The position numbers and the translations under genes are program-made. From Monilinia fructicola (lineage: Eukaryota; Ascomycota; Leotiomycetes; Helotiales; Sclerotiniaceae), in NCBI GenBank assembly GCA_008692225.1, contig VICG01000010.1, forward strand, positions 1,860,001-1,924,000: a DNA stretch of 64,000 nucleotides. The letters run 5' to 3'. Positions 51,158 to 62,885 of this stretch are shown here, one piece after another (within the stretch, counting starts at the first letter, position 1; the number at the start of each line of letters is the position of its first letter). The notes under the pieces are model-generated. The model did not search any database and was not told the DNA's origin. It saw nothing but the letters and a program-made list of their open reading frames with translations.

Positions 51158-51647
51158 CTATCCCAGACTCAAACATTTCTTTCTTTCGACCCTGCGCTTC
51201 CAATGTGCATGGTTAAAATGCAACGCCAAGTCCTCCACAGCGTGTTTCCCTACAAATTCCATATCACACTCTGGACACTCTAGTTCCTCCATTTCCAAAG
51301 GTTTTTGCCACCTGCACTGACGTGGAAGGATCATGCATTCGCAACGGTATTTCAACTGTAATCACGAAATTTGATGTATTAATTTCCACCTCAATCATAG
51401 ACTCATCACAGCTCGAAACCGACATTGCGAAAATAAGCGCAAAATCTTTCGGGGGATGATAGAAACTCTTGACACGGCGCAAAGTTGGTGTATACCGATG
51501 TCCGCAATTGCCGCGCTGAGATTTGATATACAGCTGGTGTAGTGAAGAACATGGAGATGCTCTCCGGAGCCCCTTGAAGCCCATATCGATGTCATGATTT
51601 TGATATATCGTTGTGGTTGTCGCAAGGTTGTTGACTCTCGAAATCAT
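51158..51647 (-). CDS. Conserved-looking fragment with a C2H2-type zinc-finger motif, frameshifted
   Basis: One frame gives LHQLYIKSQRGNCGHRYTPT, KSFYHPPKDFALIFAMSVSS and FVITVEIPLRMHDPST; another continues with ECPECDMEFVGKHAVEDLAL and HFNHAHWKRR. Cys-x2-Cys followed by His-x3-His (H-F-N-H-A-H region) resembles a C2H2 finger. The order, a folded segment then one finger, loosely resembles Polycomb Su(z)12-type proteins, but the evidence is too thin to name it. The frame change falls near 51310-51350. Confidence is moderate that it is coding and low for any function. Confidence 0.4.
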
Positions 51648-52398
51648 ACCCGTGGGATGAGTGGATTGTCAAGATGGTGAATCATGTGCGGGGAAAATAT
51701 GCGAATCAAACCCGTGCATCCCTTGTTGCTTAGACGTTCTTTCCCCGCAGCTCTGAATCTGAGCGCAAACATTGTGGAATATAAAGGCCGTATTTGTCAT
51801 GATTTTACACAAGAGAGATGAATTTTTGTAAGCTGAAAAAATATCATTGTATCAAGAAAAATCGTTGCACAGTTTCAGTTTACAGGACGTTTTTTTTTGC
51901 AAGGGATGCTGTTTATATACGTGGTCCACTCGCTAATGAGCAAGGGGTCCCATGAATGAACAGTTATTGGACTAACGCTGTTAATGGACTCGGATCCGAG
52001 CCATTGATTGGCTCTCACTGAAAGTTGAATCGTTTGACGTGCTGTACAAACAACACACGGGTCCAGGTTTCAGGATGTCAACATTAACTTTGTTCGCCTC
52101 ACGATTCACGAATGACCTCTGTTTCTATCTTTATGCATAGTTGATGCTTGTCAATGGCTGATCATCGATTGATCACGTGTAAAAGCTCTGAATCTAAGAG
52201 TAAATTATATTCATATTGTGCACGAAGCTGAAATTATATGTGTACTTGATCTTCTGCGTATTGCTTAGATTGATTGTCAAATCCTCATAGGCTCCGTGTA
52301 ATGCCCGCCTCACCTAATCAAGCATGAGTACCTAGGTAGGCGTTCGACAGTTACTGTAATGTTGATGACAGTATGGAAAATATTTTCGGGAGATATCT

Positions 52399-52857
52399 TC
52401 AGTTACCTCCCCATCCGGGCCACCATCTCCATACCCCTGGGCAATTGCAAAGACTTTTACAATCAGGGCATCCTTTTCTTCTGGGAGATTCATCAAGTTC
52501 CTCACGTGGATTGTTCCAAATGTCGTATGCAAATTGATCACCGGCTAGTGGGCGCTCCTTCTTCCTGATGATGTTTAGCATATGTACGATATGTGGAGTT
52601 AAAATTAAATACTTAGACCAGTGGAAATGGGGAATATGTGCGAGAATAGAACACAAGCAACCAGCCATATCTTCCTCATGGGCTTGATCAGCTTCTCGCT
52701 CTCTCAAGAGAGGTTTTTTACTTGATTGTGAGCTTTGAAATGATCCATGTTTACCATCATTCTCTGCGGGTGTTTTTGAGGTTTTTGACTTTGCATCTTT
52801 TGTAGTATGCTCGGTACTTTCTGGTTGCTTGCGGATTTGGGCTTCGGTATCAGACAT
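52399..52857 (-). CDS. Hypothetical protein with Cys-rich C-terminus
   Basis: The start at 52857 gives MSDTEAQIRKQPESTEHTTK, a polar, low-complexity N-terminal half rich in Lys/Ser/Glu, then AGCLCSILAHIPHFHW and a C-terminus ending GCPDCKSLCNCPGVWRWWPG. The frame is open throughout. A possible 54-bp in-frame intron (about 52569-52622, GTCTAA donor, CAG acceptor) would join HFHW to KKERPLAGDQFAYDIWNNPR. The CPDC...CNC cluster may bind metal. No family recognised. Confidence 0.45.
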   Translation of the reverse strand: MSDTEAQIRKQPESTEHTTKDAKSKTSKTPAENDGKHGSFQSSQSSKKPLLREREADQAHEEDMAGCLCSILAHIPHFHWSKYLILTPHIVHMLNIIRKKERPLAGDQFAYDIWNNPREELDESPRRKGCPDCKSLCNCPGVWRWWPGWGGN

Positions 52858-53869
52858 CGCGGGGGAAAATATGAGGATTCTTCAATTCGGCCAAACCCTG
52901 TTCATGGGTGTATGCAGAGTATCATGAAATTCGACATGATATTTATGCAATTTCAGGATAGTAGTGACCGTATCATAGGCAATGATAGTACAGTAAGTAA
53001 ATCTGTCAACGCCGTAGTCAATCTTGACCGGTGAATCGTTCAGCGTGATTCTGTGTTCCCCTATTCATTATATTAGATGGAGCCGAGAGTATAAAGAGTG
53101 ATTCATTTTCTCGAGCTCGAAGTCTCTCATCGAACAATATAATGGATGCATGATATCACATTCTTTTAGACAATTGGGGACTGGAGATAGACTCTGTCTT
53201 CCATCCGATTCGGTCTCATCTCCATGTCTTTGTCTTCCTTCGGCACGTTTCGCTTCTCATCTCACTCTTGTCTCATATCTGCGACTGGCTATGGCTCATA
53301 TCGGCGTTTGGAGCTTCAAACAAATTCGAAGATTCGAAGGTAGGCATACTGGAATGAGGCAGAAGAACTCTTCAGAGTCAATCTGAACCGAATAGAGATT
53401 TTCGTTAAGTAGAAACTCCTGAGCAACGGTGCTCCTTTATTCAAGCGTTACAGGAACCTGTCAAATGCCGATTCCATTCTAACTAGCTTTCTCCGGCAAA
53501 GGCGAATGCGGAGGGGGGAGAAGAACTCCATTCGTTCCCATGATATTCTACCCGACGCATGCTTAGATAGCTGGTTGCGCTTGTGGTTTGTCAGAGAGAC
53601 GATCTAGCTGACATTGAAGCTCTTTACCCTACGTCCATTACCAAGAAGTCAATGTTGTGGGAATGAAGAGGTTGTAGCGAAATAATCCAAAGCACCTTCG
53701 GCTATGAGCGTTGAGAAGATGTCATCCAGCGCAACTTTACCGCGCACAGACCAATAGCCTAACCACCAATGACGTAGCTCAATAAATTTGTTTGTACGAT
53801 AGGCTGCATTTAAATTTCCTCTGCAAACATCCATGGATAACAGCACAAACCCTCCTCATAACAGCAAAG
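52858..53869. other. Intergenic region between divergent genes, no gene seen
   Basis: This lies between the start of the minus-strand hypothetical gene and the start of the plus-strand membrane protein. ORFs at 53150-53386 (+) and 53649-53846 (-) have no features. No repeat or RNA recognised. Confidence 0.5.
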
Positions 53870-54433
53870 ATGTCACCCTCGAGGGGCACCACAGCTGAAG
53901 AACATACATCTTCATCGCCTTCACCTTCTAAAGCACAACCTTTGACCCCGACTGAAAGAGCTGCCCAGCTTCGCAGTTCCAGCGCTCTGACCTCTATCAC
54001 CCAGAACATCCATTACCTCCTCTCCCCCAGTTCTCCCAATTCCCCCAAGCCCGTTCGATTCCGCACTCGCGCCCTCCTTCGTACCCTTCATTCTATAGCC
54101 GTCTTTGTATTCTGGCGGTTAGTCCGGTACGCGAAGTACGCTGCCGTGGGTTCTATAGTTGCAGCGTTGTCTGCAACCACAATTGGAAGCTTTGTGACGG
54201 GAATAGGATGGGTTGTTGCGCCTACAGGTATGGTGGGCGTTTTAGGAATGAGTACGCTGTGGTGGGTAGGGAAGTGGGGTTTTAGTAAGACGAATATAGG
54301 GAAGCGGTGGGAGAAGAAGGCAGAGGAGGAGGCGGATAGGCTTGAGAGAGAAGATGGGGAGGCGAGGAAGGAGCAGGTGAGAATAGATGGACAATGGAGG
54401 GATGTTACAGGGCCGAAAGCTGTGCCGTGGTAG
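53870..54433 (+). CDS. Small fungal membrane protein, 187 aa
   Basis: The ATG at 53870 is chosen because the reading frame then starts MSPSRGTTAEEHTSSSPSPS, a polar Ser/Thr/Pro-rich N-terminus without the hydrophobic upstream codons. Around residues 75-140 there are two or three hydrophobic segments (TLHSIAVFVFWRLVRYAKYA, AVGSIVAALSATTIGSFVTG, GWVVAPTGMVGVLGMSTLWW). The C-terminus is a charged helix (KRWEKKAEEEADRLEREDGE) ending TGPKAVPW. The ORF is intact. I do not recognise the family; topology suggests an organelle or ER membrane protein with a cytosolic coiled-coil tail, which is inference. Confidence 0.7.
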   Translation: MSPSRGTTAEEHTSSSPSPSKAQPLTPTERAAQLRSSSALTSITQNIHYLLSPSSPNSPKPVRFRTRALLRTLHSIAVFVFWRLVRYAKYAAVGSIVAALSATTIGSFVTGIGWVVAPTGMVGVLGMSTLWWVGKWGFSKTNIGKRWEKKAEEEADRLEREDGEARKEQVRIDGQWRDVTGPKAVPW

Positions 54434-54581
54434 AAGGACTTGTATACGGAGAGCGATGTCCCACACATTCAGAGACTGAAAAGACAAGCGAGAGCAAGAC
54501 CGGGCCCGAAAACAAAAAGAAAAATCAGAGGCAATTAATTGCATGGACGACACAGAAACATACACAATGATATATATAATC

Positions 54582-54619
<38 letters not shown>

Positions 54620-54956
54620 CGTGCTTTTTTACATATAATATTCTAGAATCTGAATATTATCTATATCCGGAACCCAAGACCCAAACACCAAAAACATGTA
54701 CAACACCAGTGGTATAGCCTATGCACAAATTACCACAGTTACAATTCGATATTCTCATGCAAACTTTCGGATGACTCCCGTCGCAGGAATTTCACCTCAA
54801 CACCTAAACTCCTACCAAGGTATCACGCCTATAGGGTATGGCGTACTAATGCTCGACCTGTTCCTATACATCACGTCTCCGAATGTTGCAGACACTGCTC
54901 AGTTCCACTCTCTAGGCTTCCACTCATCATCCATCGTCACCCCGTTCTTTATCAAT
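54434..54956. other. Convergent intergenic spacer with TA microsatellite
   Basis: The 3' ends of the plus-strand membrane protein and the minus-strand glycosyltransferase-like gene meet here. A TA repeat occupies about 54586-54616. No gene seen. Confidence 0.6.
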
Positions 54957-57096
54957 TCACATTCGAAAGTTCCCCACTTCTCGAGGTAAACCGCTCTTCC
55001 TAACGTAATTAGTCATCTGGATAGCCTTCTCGAAGCCATCTGCACTACGGTAATAAGGTTCGCCTTGGCCACCGGATTGTTGATGTTGCCATGTGTTACG
55101 ACCATCACCGCCTTGGGAGTACTTGGCTTTTACCATACTACTGGCAACTTGAAGGAGTTGGAAGTAGGCGGATGACCCGGGTTCATCACTTATCCATTTT
55201 GAGTCTGAGTCTGTATTTGTCGATGTGGGTGATGTGGTCGACTTCTTTGGGATGGTCGTTGATTCAGCGTCAATATGGAGACCCTCCGACGATTTGGACT
55301 GGGATTTGTTGGGGAATCCAGGCTTCTCTTTTTGTATCCGCTAGCCTTAGACGAAGTGATCGAAGAAAGCGATTGATAAAAATCTTTTGCGAGCACAGGG
55401 CTCGCTTCGTTCTGTTCTTTGTCTTTTGCTTGTCGCACTTCTTGTTGCTTCTCCGAAGTTTTATGTATCTCTGGTTTGTTACCTGTATATCCCTCGCTAA
55501 AAGCCGTCATCGGCCTTTGAATGATCTATGATATGTGCCCCAGTCATCTCCCTTGCTCCTTTCTGCTTTCTGATCCCTTCAGACTTCTTGTAAAGTGTGG
55601 TTTGCTCGTCCATCTCCTCCGCGTGAGCTTCTGGATTTTCATCATCAATTACAGTCTCATCTTGAGTCTCCTCGACCGATCTCTGAGTTTCATCTTCATA
55701 CTTAGCCTGCTGTTCCATTTCCAGCTGTTCTTCATGGAGCTTGCGCGCTGCTTCAAGGTCTTCAGGTCGATTCTGATCTGTGAAACTGGCTTCTACGGTC
55801 TTCTTCTTTCGGTATAGGACAATTAAATCGTCAATACTATTTGCCACATCATAGATGAATCCACTTCCTTCTCTATCTAATCCAGCAAAATCATCACCAA
55901 CTGTCGTCATAAGATGGCGAGGCTCATTCATTTCATATCCCGCCATGATTAGTCTATCGTACATATCACAATCCGTGTGATAGAATGGGATTGTAGTATC
56001 AAATCCACCAACCGATTCAAAGGCGGCTCGATTGACCAAAGTCAAGTAGTCGAAAGCAAAGAAACGCATCGCCCACGGTCTGCTTGCATTCGAAGCATTT
56101 GGATCCGGACCAGGGGACTGTGCTGATCTAAGAACCTCCACAGCATGTTGATAGATGGTTTTATGCCCTGCGTATTGATTAGACGCAAAGGTTTTGTCCT
56201 CGAACGTAATGGGAATAATATCCATATGACTCCAGAAATAAGTTTCGAAATCCTTTTCAATTGCAGTCCAGAGGAAGAAATTCTGTAATTGGGCAAATGT
56301 ATAGAGAGTCGGTGTAACGATGACATTTACACCTAGCATATGAAGTCGGGTATGGTTCAGAAAAAATGGATTCTGTAGAGAGAGACGACCGAATTCATTA
56401 GATCTCATTGTACCTGTGTTTTCGATAACATAGATGTCCTCTGCTGGCCAGCCGGAAGTTATCCACGAGACGACCGTTTGTTGGAGTAATGGCCAATTCC
56501 TAGTGAAAGCGATGAATAGTGGCGTCTTCTCTTTCACGTGAGGAGTTGGAGGTTTGTTCCATGGCGGTATTGGAGGCAAGTCGGCGGCTGAGCGAGCGTT
56601 CATTGCCAATGGAAAGTTGTCTTTGATCATCGGATTATAAGCTTGCTGTTTCTGAAATTCTTGCCATGGGATATCTTCCTGTTCGTTGTTCTGTGATACT
56701 GGAAGTTGCGTCTGTTTGGGGGGGTTATGTGGTCTTGATTCAGAGACCTCATCTTGTGCCGTGTGAGATTTGAATGGCTCGGCTACTACATCTGATGTTG
56801 TTGAAGGCGCCAGTCCCCCGATTGAACTTGCAGCCATCAAACCTACACTTGCTATCGATGTCTCCGCTTCCACCACTGTGTTCACTGTCGAACTCCTCGT
56901 TGTCACGAGCTCCTTCATCTCAACATCATGCAAAATCTCATTATTTTTCTTAACTTGGTCCCAAACATCCTGTGATATTACCATCCCGTCGCCATAAACC
57001 ACATTGTTATCATTTCTCGGTAGAAAAAAACTCCACTCATAACAAAGGAGCAAGATAATCCCGAAACAGGACTACCTTTCGAGCCCTAAAAACCAT
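54957..57096 (-). CDS. Type II membrane glycosyltransferase-like protein, frameshifted
   Basis: The start at 57096 gives MVFRARKVVLF; removing one base from the CCC run at 57060-57062 (plus strand) joins this to IILLLCYEWSFFLP, a single N-terminal membrane anchor, consistent with Golgi location. A ~170-residue low-complexity stem follows. The catalytic region starts TPLFIAFTRNWPLLQQTVVS and contains WPAEDIYVIENTG, the DxD-like FWSHMDIIP, the WAMRFFAFDYLTLVNRAAFE segment and GGFDTTIPFYHTDCDMYDRL, as in GT-A fold enzymes. A Glu-rich C-terminal tail continues beyond a break at A4 55499-55502 (DDGF to SEGYTGN), another break near 55310-55320, and ends YVRKSGLPREVGNFRM at 54957. The donor and acceptor are unknown. 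I recall related fungal hypothetical proteins but cannot assign a GT number. Confidence 0.7.
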
Positions 57097-58394
57097 TTTT
57101 TAAATTTTTCTTTTCTCCAGACCCTTGTTCAGGAAAATCCCAAGCAAGCAAGGAGATAGTGGAAGTATCACGCAATTAAATATAGTAACAAAGACACCGA
57201 CGTCGACACCGGAAAGCCATCTTCTATATCTCTAGAGATTGCTTAATTTTTCTAATAGACAGCATAAAGCTAGGGAAGCTGCTCCTGAACAACGCGACGG
57301 ATCCTCAACACCAAGTAATTAGTGAAGATACAGTCCCCCCCCGAATTAAGGGCAAAAAAAAATGGGTATGACCCACAATCTTTTATTTTGCTGGCGACGA
57401 CAACGCATAAGCCAATCGAAGAATATTCCAGTAGATTCTATTGGTCAATTGCAAAGTACCTCTGAATTACTTATATAACACCAGTGAGTATACCCATATT
57501 TTCGCTCTTTATTCAGGGGGGGGGAGGGGACTGTACTGTTGTACTGGGAGCCCTTCTACACCCGTACGAAATGCACCGTACGCAGTAGGCCACTCACAAC
57601 GAGTAACAAGCGCTCTAGGCTCGATCGAGTTTTTCGACCTAGCCTAATCTACTCAAGCACGCAAAATCAGGAAAAATATTTAGATATTGCAGTCATATAA
57701 ATCTCGAACGAAGAGATGGACTCGGAGGAAGCAGTGGCCTTCAAAATTCAGATCACCGAACATTGCCCAATTACAAAACACATCAACCAATCCAGTATGC
57801 CATTACCTCCACCGGCAAATTACAAGTCCTAACAAAATCAATGATCCAGGACCGCCCAGGCTAGAACGTTCCAGGCGCTAAGCGAGTATTGCGCGTCGCA
57901 TACCCCTCTAATTTTCAGGGGCACGAAACTGCCGCGAATATGTGGATCCGGCATAGCAGCAAAGCTTTTGACAGGCTTGGCACACTATAGGTGAGAAATA
58001 GTTCGCATGGGTTGCCGGTGCGACAGTTGATATTGGGGGGGGGGGGGGGATGTTACCACCTGCAGGATTGTTTGAAACCGGATTGGGGTTTCTTAATGTG
58101 CGACCGATAGGTATCGGGTCGGTAAAGATGGGCTGATTACGACTTGGCGTCGTCTGTTCTTAACTGCCACTTGTGGAATCTTGGGTGATCTAGAATTTCT
58201 GATTTCTCCTTTGGAGAAGTGATGTCTTTGAATGTATATCATAGTGTTCTGTTTATACATCAGGTCGCAACGTTCTCCCAGATTTATACAGGTATACCCC
58301 AGATAACAATATACAACCCGAAGAGCTCCCAGACTCCATTGAAATTATCATCCGCTTTCAAGAAATTAACGCCTATTCCATTACCATCTGAAAA
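57097..58394. other. Intergenic region with a 15-bp poly-G tract
   Basis: Upstream of the glycosyltransferase-like gene and downstream of the aquaglyceroporin. A run of 15 G occurs at 58035-58049, and shorter G runs near 57517-57530. Short plus-strand ORFs here lack features. Confidence 0.5.
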
Positions 58395-60614
58395 TTACTG
58401 ACTATCCTTCCACCTCCGATACGCTTCATCCTCACCAGCCTTCTTAGGCTTCAGCTTCCTCAATCTAACACCCCATCTCTTCTTCCACTTTATGGCCCGC
58501 CCTCTTAAGCCTCTTCCTCGGATAATTAACCGGACTCTCACCACCGGCAAAGATCGCCGCATCATACAAGAAAGCCCCAAAATCGCCCCCAGAATCGGCG
58601 CGCACCAGTTTCCCCATATCCAATACACATCTGTGAACAGGCCCTTTCCATAACCCAATGCTAGCAGCGCAAGACGAGGACCGAAGTCTCTTGAGGGGTT
58701 GAGAGCTGCGCCAGTGTTGTAGCCGAAAGCCATGCTGAGAACCGTAATTACGAGTCCCATGACGAAGGCTGACATACCGGCTCCAGGGGGTGCATTCATG
58801 TCGTCTCCTAGGGCCAGGACTGCGATTGCTAAGATTGCGGTTCCGACGAATTCGGTAAAGAATGACGTGCTGGGGTTGATCCAGGCATACCTGGGGTAGG
58901 TTATGAAGGCTCCCATTGTCTGTCCGGTTGCCAAGTCGGCGCCGCCATACTCGATTATGTTGGTTTGATAGACACCGAATGAAATCAGAGCTGCTATAAA
59001 AGCCCCGAGGATCTGCGCAAAGACGTACCCTGGCACTTTTCGGATGGGAAATCCTCGGTATATCCAGAGCATTATGGAGATGGCTGGGTTGAGATGTGCA
59101 CCAGAAATGCCACCTGCAATGTAGATACCAATCATTGATGCTAAACCCCATGCCCAATCGGTAGTTACTTCATTTCCTGCAGGCGATGCATTGCCAGCTG
59201 ATGTGACCACAACCAAATCTGAGCAGAACCCGAGTGTAAGTTGGCAAGTGACCTATCAGATCTGTTAGTAAGAGGCATGAAATTTCTTCGTAAAATGAGA
59301 ACTCACAGCTAATAATTCTGCAAGTGGTTCGCGGAATCGTAGTCGGATGACCGACCAATGTGTATGAAGATTGTGGATTTCATCATCATAATTAGGATCG
59401 TACGCCATCAAAGGTATTTCCTGCTTAATCCACTCCCCGTCTAGATCATCCTCACCTGCAACTTCTGTCGCCACAGAACCTTGATCATCATTATCTGATA
59501 GACTGGGGAAAGGATCAATTTGTGAATGTTGTGATGTCTGCGAAGGTCGACCATCAAATGACAAAGGTGGGCGTGTTTGAGAACGTTCGGGAGATGTAGT
59601 GTCTGTATTCTTCATGTGGGTTTCGCTGGGCTCCTCTTCAATGACCTGCGATGGAGCAGTCAATGGTTCTTGCCTCGATGCCGTACCTTGCAAATTTGTC
59701 GGCGAAACCAACCCATGTACTTCCATGAGGTTGCTCTCCCGTTGTTGTCTAGCATTTTGAAGGGCGGTTGAGATTCTGGACAATTTTAGGGTTGGTTCAA
59801 TCCTACCTTGTTCCAAATCTACACCCGTCTGGTTCTGTGGCTGTTGCTGCTGTTGTTGCTGAGCCAGATCAATCTCTGTTCGTGTTGGTATCATTCCTGG
59901 ACGAACGACACGTGGTAAAGGCTTGGCCAAACCCCATACTGGCCTCACGTTGTCAGGTTGAACATAAGCGGGATTTAGATGGGCATAACCTGGATCGACG
60001 TAAGGTTGATTCTGCACTAAAGTCTCAATTGGCGCAGGCCCAGCTAATGTAAAGTTGTCTCCACCAAGATCAGCTCCAGATGTTGCTGCTTCTAGCGCAA
60101 CAGTTGGTCTCCTTCGGATCGAGGCTCCTCGTTGACGATTCGTGCTCAGGCGTGGGCGAAGACCAGAACCTTGGGTGCGATCAGAGACTCCACTAGGGCG
60201 AGGCTCCCTCTCTGTAGTAGGAACAGCTCCTCGCTCAGGAATAGGCCGCATTCTTTGTCCACTTTCTCCTGATAAGATTGATGTCCCTCTCCTGAAAATT
60301 TGTCTCGCTCGAGATAGATCATTGTTTTGAGGAACCTGGCCAGTCAAAGTCCGTCCTCGCCTTCGTGTATCTGGTGAAAGTTGATTCCGCTGTGTAGGTA
60401 GTGTATCAAATCTTTTCAACGGTTTTGCACCCGGGTCTTCTGTTGATTGTGCTCGGCCTCTCGAGGCGGTACCAGCTGGCGGGCTCAACTCGCGTGCAGT
60501 TTCTTCGGTAGTACTAGGCAGATTTGGCAAACTTGACATTCCGTTCTCATGTTCATTATCTCTTCCCCCACCAGCTTCTATACTGCTCGTGGGCTTTATT
60601 TCTTCGCTCGCCAT
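58395..60614 (-). CDS. Aquaglyceroporin (MIP family) with a very long N-terminal extension
   Basis: MIP channels pass water or glycerol through the plasma membrane. The start at 60614 opens a ~430-residue hydrophilic domain rich in Ser, Pro, Arg and Gln, including a poly-Q (QQQQQQQQPQNQ) and RLRFREPLAELLA just before the pore. The intron at 59253-59306 (54 bp, GTGAGT) joins ELLA to VTCQLTLGFCSDLVVVTSAG. Pore motifs: GGISGAHLNPAIS (NPA) and NTGAALNPSRDFGPR, where Ser replaces Ala of the second NPA; the following Asp is typical of glycerol-permeable members. Long N-termini occur in Fps1 and YFL054-type fungal channels. Two lesions near the C-terminus compensate each other (C4 at 58575-58578 one short, TTT at 58489-58491 one extra): between them the alternative frame AFLYDAAIFAGGESPVNYPR is the family sequence, so about 28 residues of the open frame are spurious. 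Confidence 0.9.
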
Positions 60615-61995
60615 GGTTTGTGACCAATTAAGCTCACTGCCAATGAATCTTTGAAGTGACGAATGGTTGTGCTATATAGCACAAGAAACAATGCTATCAA
60701 TCGCAATCAAGATTGGAATTTAAAACAACAACATCACTAACAAGGCAAAAAGCAAAGAAAAAAGGAGGAAAGTCAGGAAGATTGCAGATGTGGAAACGAT
60801 ACGAACCATATATCCTCTCACCATACTGTATGATAGCAGATCCTTGGATCGGGGTTTAAACTTTTCAACAAGCTTTCTGACGCCCAAGCAAGGATACGTA
60901 GTGAGCCCACAACTTTGTAGGATGAAAGGGCCTTGAATCAAAGCCCTTGATGATGCTCGACCCCCTTTTTCCTTTTTTTTCCACAGAATTTCAGGAGCAA
61001 TGTTCCTTGAGGATGCCCACTTTTATGAATATTTCTGGAACGTCTATAAGCGAAATTTGGGACATTCAAGGAAAGTAGAGATGAATGGGTGGAGCTCTTA
61101 TTTCATCGGTCCATTTAAAAGTAGTACTGATGTCCAATTGTTGGTCGTATTGTGCCAGGGAAGGGATTCGGAAGCTGTTCTTATCAAATCACGTGCTAGA
61201 ATGTATATTAATGCTCGTGTCGCCAGAAAAGTATTCGAATCAGTACGCTAAGAGACAGGGGTAAAGGCCAATTATATTACTCCTTTTCGAAGGTTTCATA
61301 GTTGGAAAATACATATTCCAATAGAAATCTCTGCAAAATCTATTGTACTGGGTCGTATCGTACGCACTAACGTACTGGTTTCCGGAAGCACGGGAAGCTA
61401 ATCGGGAGCCGCGACTCTTGGAAAAGGCTAGAGTCAACGTCATATATATTAGTGCCCGACATTCCCGCCGAAACGGGAGGATATCAGAACATGGATTCTT
61501 CAACCATACTGCATCGTACTCAAGAATTGGTAACTGACCATGCAGTAGAACGGAGTACTCGTAGCTTCTCATTGTTTTAGGAACAAAACGTACAGTCCAA
61601 TTTCCAAGCATCCCAGACAAAATCATGTAGGGACTTTCAGATCCAATCACTTTGGAGTTTCTATTCATAAGACCTGGCAAATAACCGCTGTTGGCTAACA
61701 GAGAAAGGTGGATCTGCATATTGTGAAACGTTAAATAAATCATGGTCAGCAAATCTCGATCTAAAATCTACAGAGTAATATCCCTTCCCGGAAGCATCAC
61801 TACTGTACTGTACATACTATATTTATTCTGTACATTCCCGTGCCAGATACAGGATTCATGATAATGTAATTATTGTTACAGTAGTAGTAGCTACTCAGAG
61901 CAACCAATCTCCGAAGCCCATCACACAATTCCATAATCACAACGCCATAGCTAGCCCTACGGAGGTACTGTACATCATGAACATGCTTCATCTTC
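60615..61995. other. Intergenic region, ORFs of doubtful status
   Basis: Upstream of the aquaglyceroporin and downstream of the AhpC-like gene. A 170-codon minus ORF (61240-61752) and an 83-codon plus ORF (61000-61251) are open but show no domain, signal or family resemblance. I do not annotate them as genes. Confidence 0.4.
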
Positions 61996-62885
61996 TCACG
62001 CAACAGTGGCGACACCCACGCTCTTGCAAGCCTCTACCAAATCAGGTATCTCATCCGCACTCTTACTCGCAGCGCCCCATTTAATAGTACCCATCTCATC
62101 CGTTGCCCAGCTTCCACCCACCACCCATCGATTCCCACTAGGATCAACTTCCCTCCCCCAAATTCCTTCTTGCTTCCCAAGTTTCTGCCGTGCGACTTCT
62201 GTCCATGGATTTAGCAAGTGCCACGTCGTGCTTACTCCCAATCCCCAATTGGCATAGATTTCCCGATCTTCATCGACGACTACTTGAACCGACCATGCCC
62301 TCCAACTTGCTGCACCCATCTATCGGTTGCTTCTTTAGAGTTATGGGATATGGCGATAAAATGTAGGTTTTGATGCTTATTAGCCAGGCGCCGGAGTTCG
62401 ATAAAGCTTTTCTCAGCAACTGGATACGAAGTTAGCAGGTAGCCTTATCTAATCCTCTAGATTATGATCGACATAGAGCACGGGAAACTCGGCTCGAGGA
62501 AAATTCCCAACACGAGTAAACACAACTTACAAGCACACCCACAACACCTCAAAAAGAGCAATACGCAGGCCTTCCCATCCCCCATTGGCAACATCAACCT
62601 CACGGTACTCGGCGCCTTCGTCCCAACCACCGGCGCGGGCGCAACTTCCACGATCGCCGGCGGCGGATTTCCCCACGATTTCCAGCTTTTGGGAACATTG
62701 ACTTCCGCGGTCATATTTGAAAATGTATCTGCCCACGTAGCCGGCGGCTCATTCAATTTACTCGAATTTGGGTTTATCGACTTTTGGTCGCCATTGTCGA
62801 GGTTTGTGATTGAGAAGGTGGAGAGGGCATTTGATGGGAGACCTGCTTTTCGGAGGGCGAGCTTGGTGGTAAATTTACTAAACAT
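61996..62885 (-). CDS. AhpC/TSA-like thioredoxin-fold protein, one frameshift
   Basis: Fungal AhpC/TSA-related proteins with a thioredoxin fold, probably redox active. The start at 62885 gives MFSKFTTKLALRKAGLPSNA, then TWADTFSNMTAEVNVPKSWK. An intron at 62420-62530 (111 bp, GTAAGT) joins LFLRCCGCA to FAEKSFIELRRLANKHQNLH, the family block with the active-site Cys region (usual pattern R-x-x-GC-PFAEK). FIAISHNSKEATDRWVQQVG follows. One base is missing in CCC at 62298-62300 (plus strand), then WSVQVVVDEDREIYANWGLG, STWHLLNPW and GTIKWGAASKSADEIPDLVE lead to the stop at 61996. Splice and frame both agree with the family. Cys-Cys in place of the usual His-Thr before GC is a local difference. The substrate is unknown. 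Confidence 0.88.

Noticed and set aside
61240..61752. 170-codon minus-strand ORF
   Set aside because: Open but with no domain, signal peptide, family resemblance or splice context; chance cannot be excluded.
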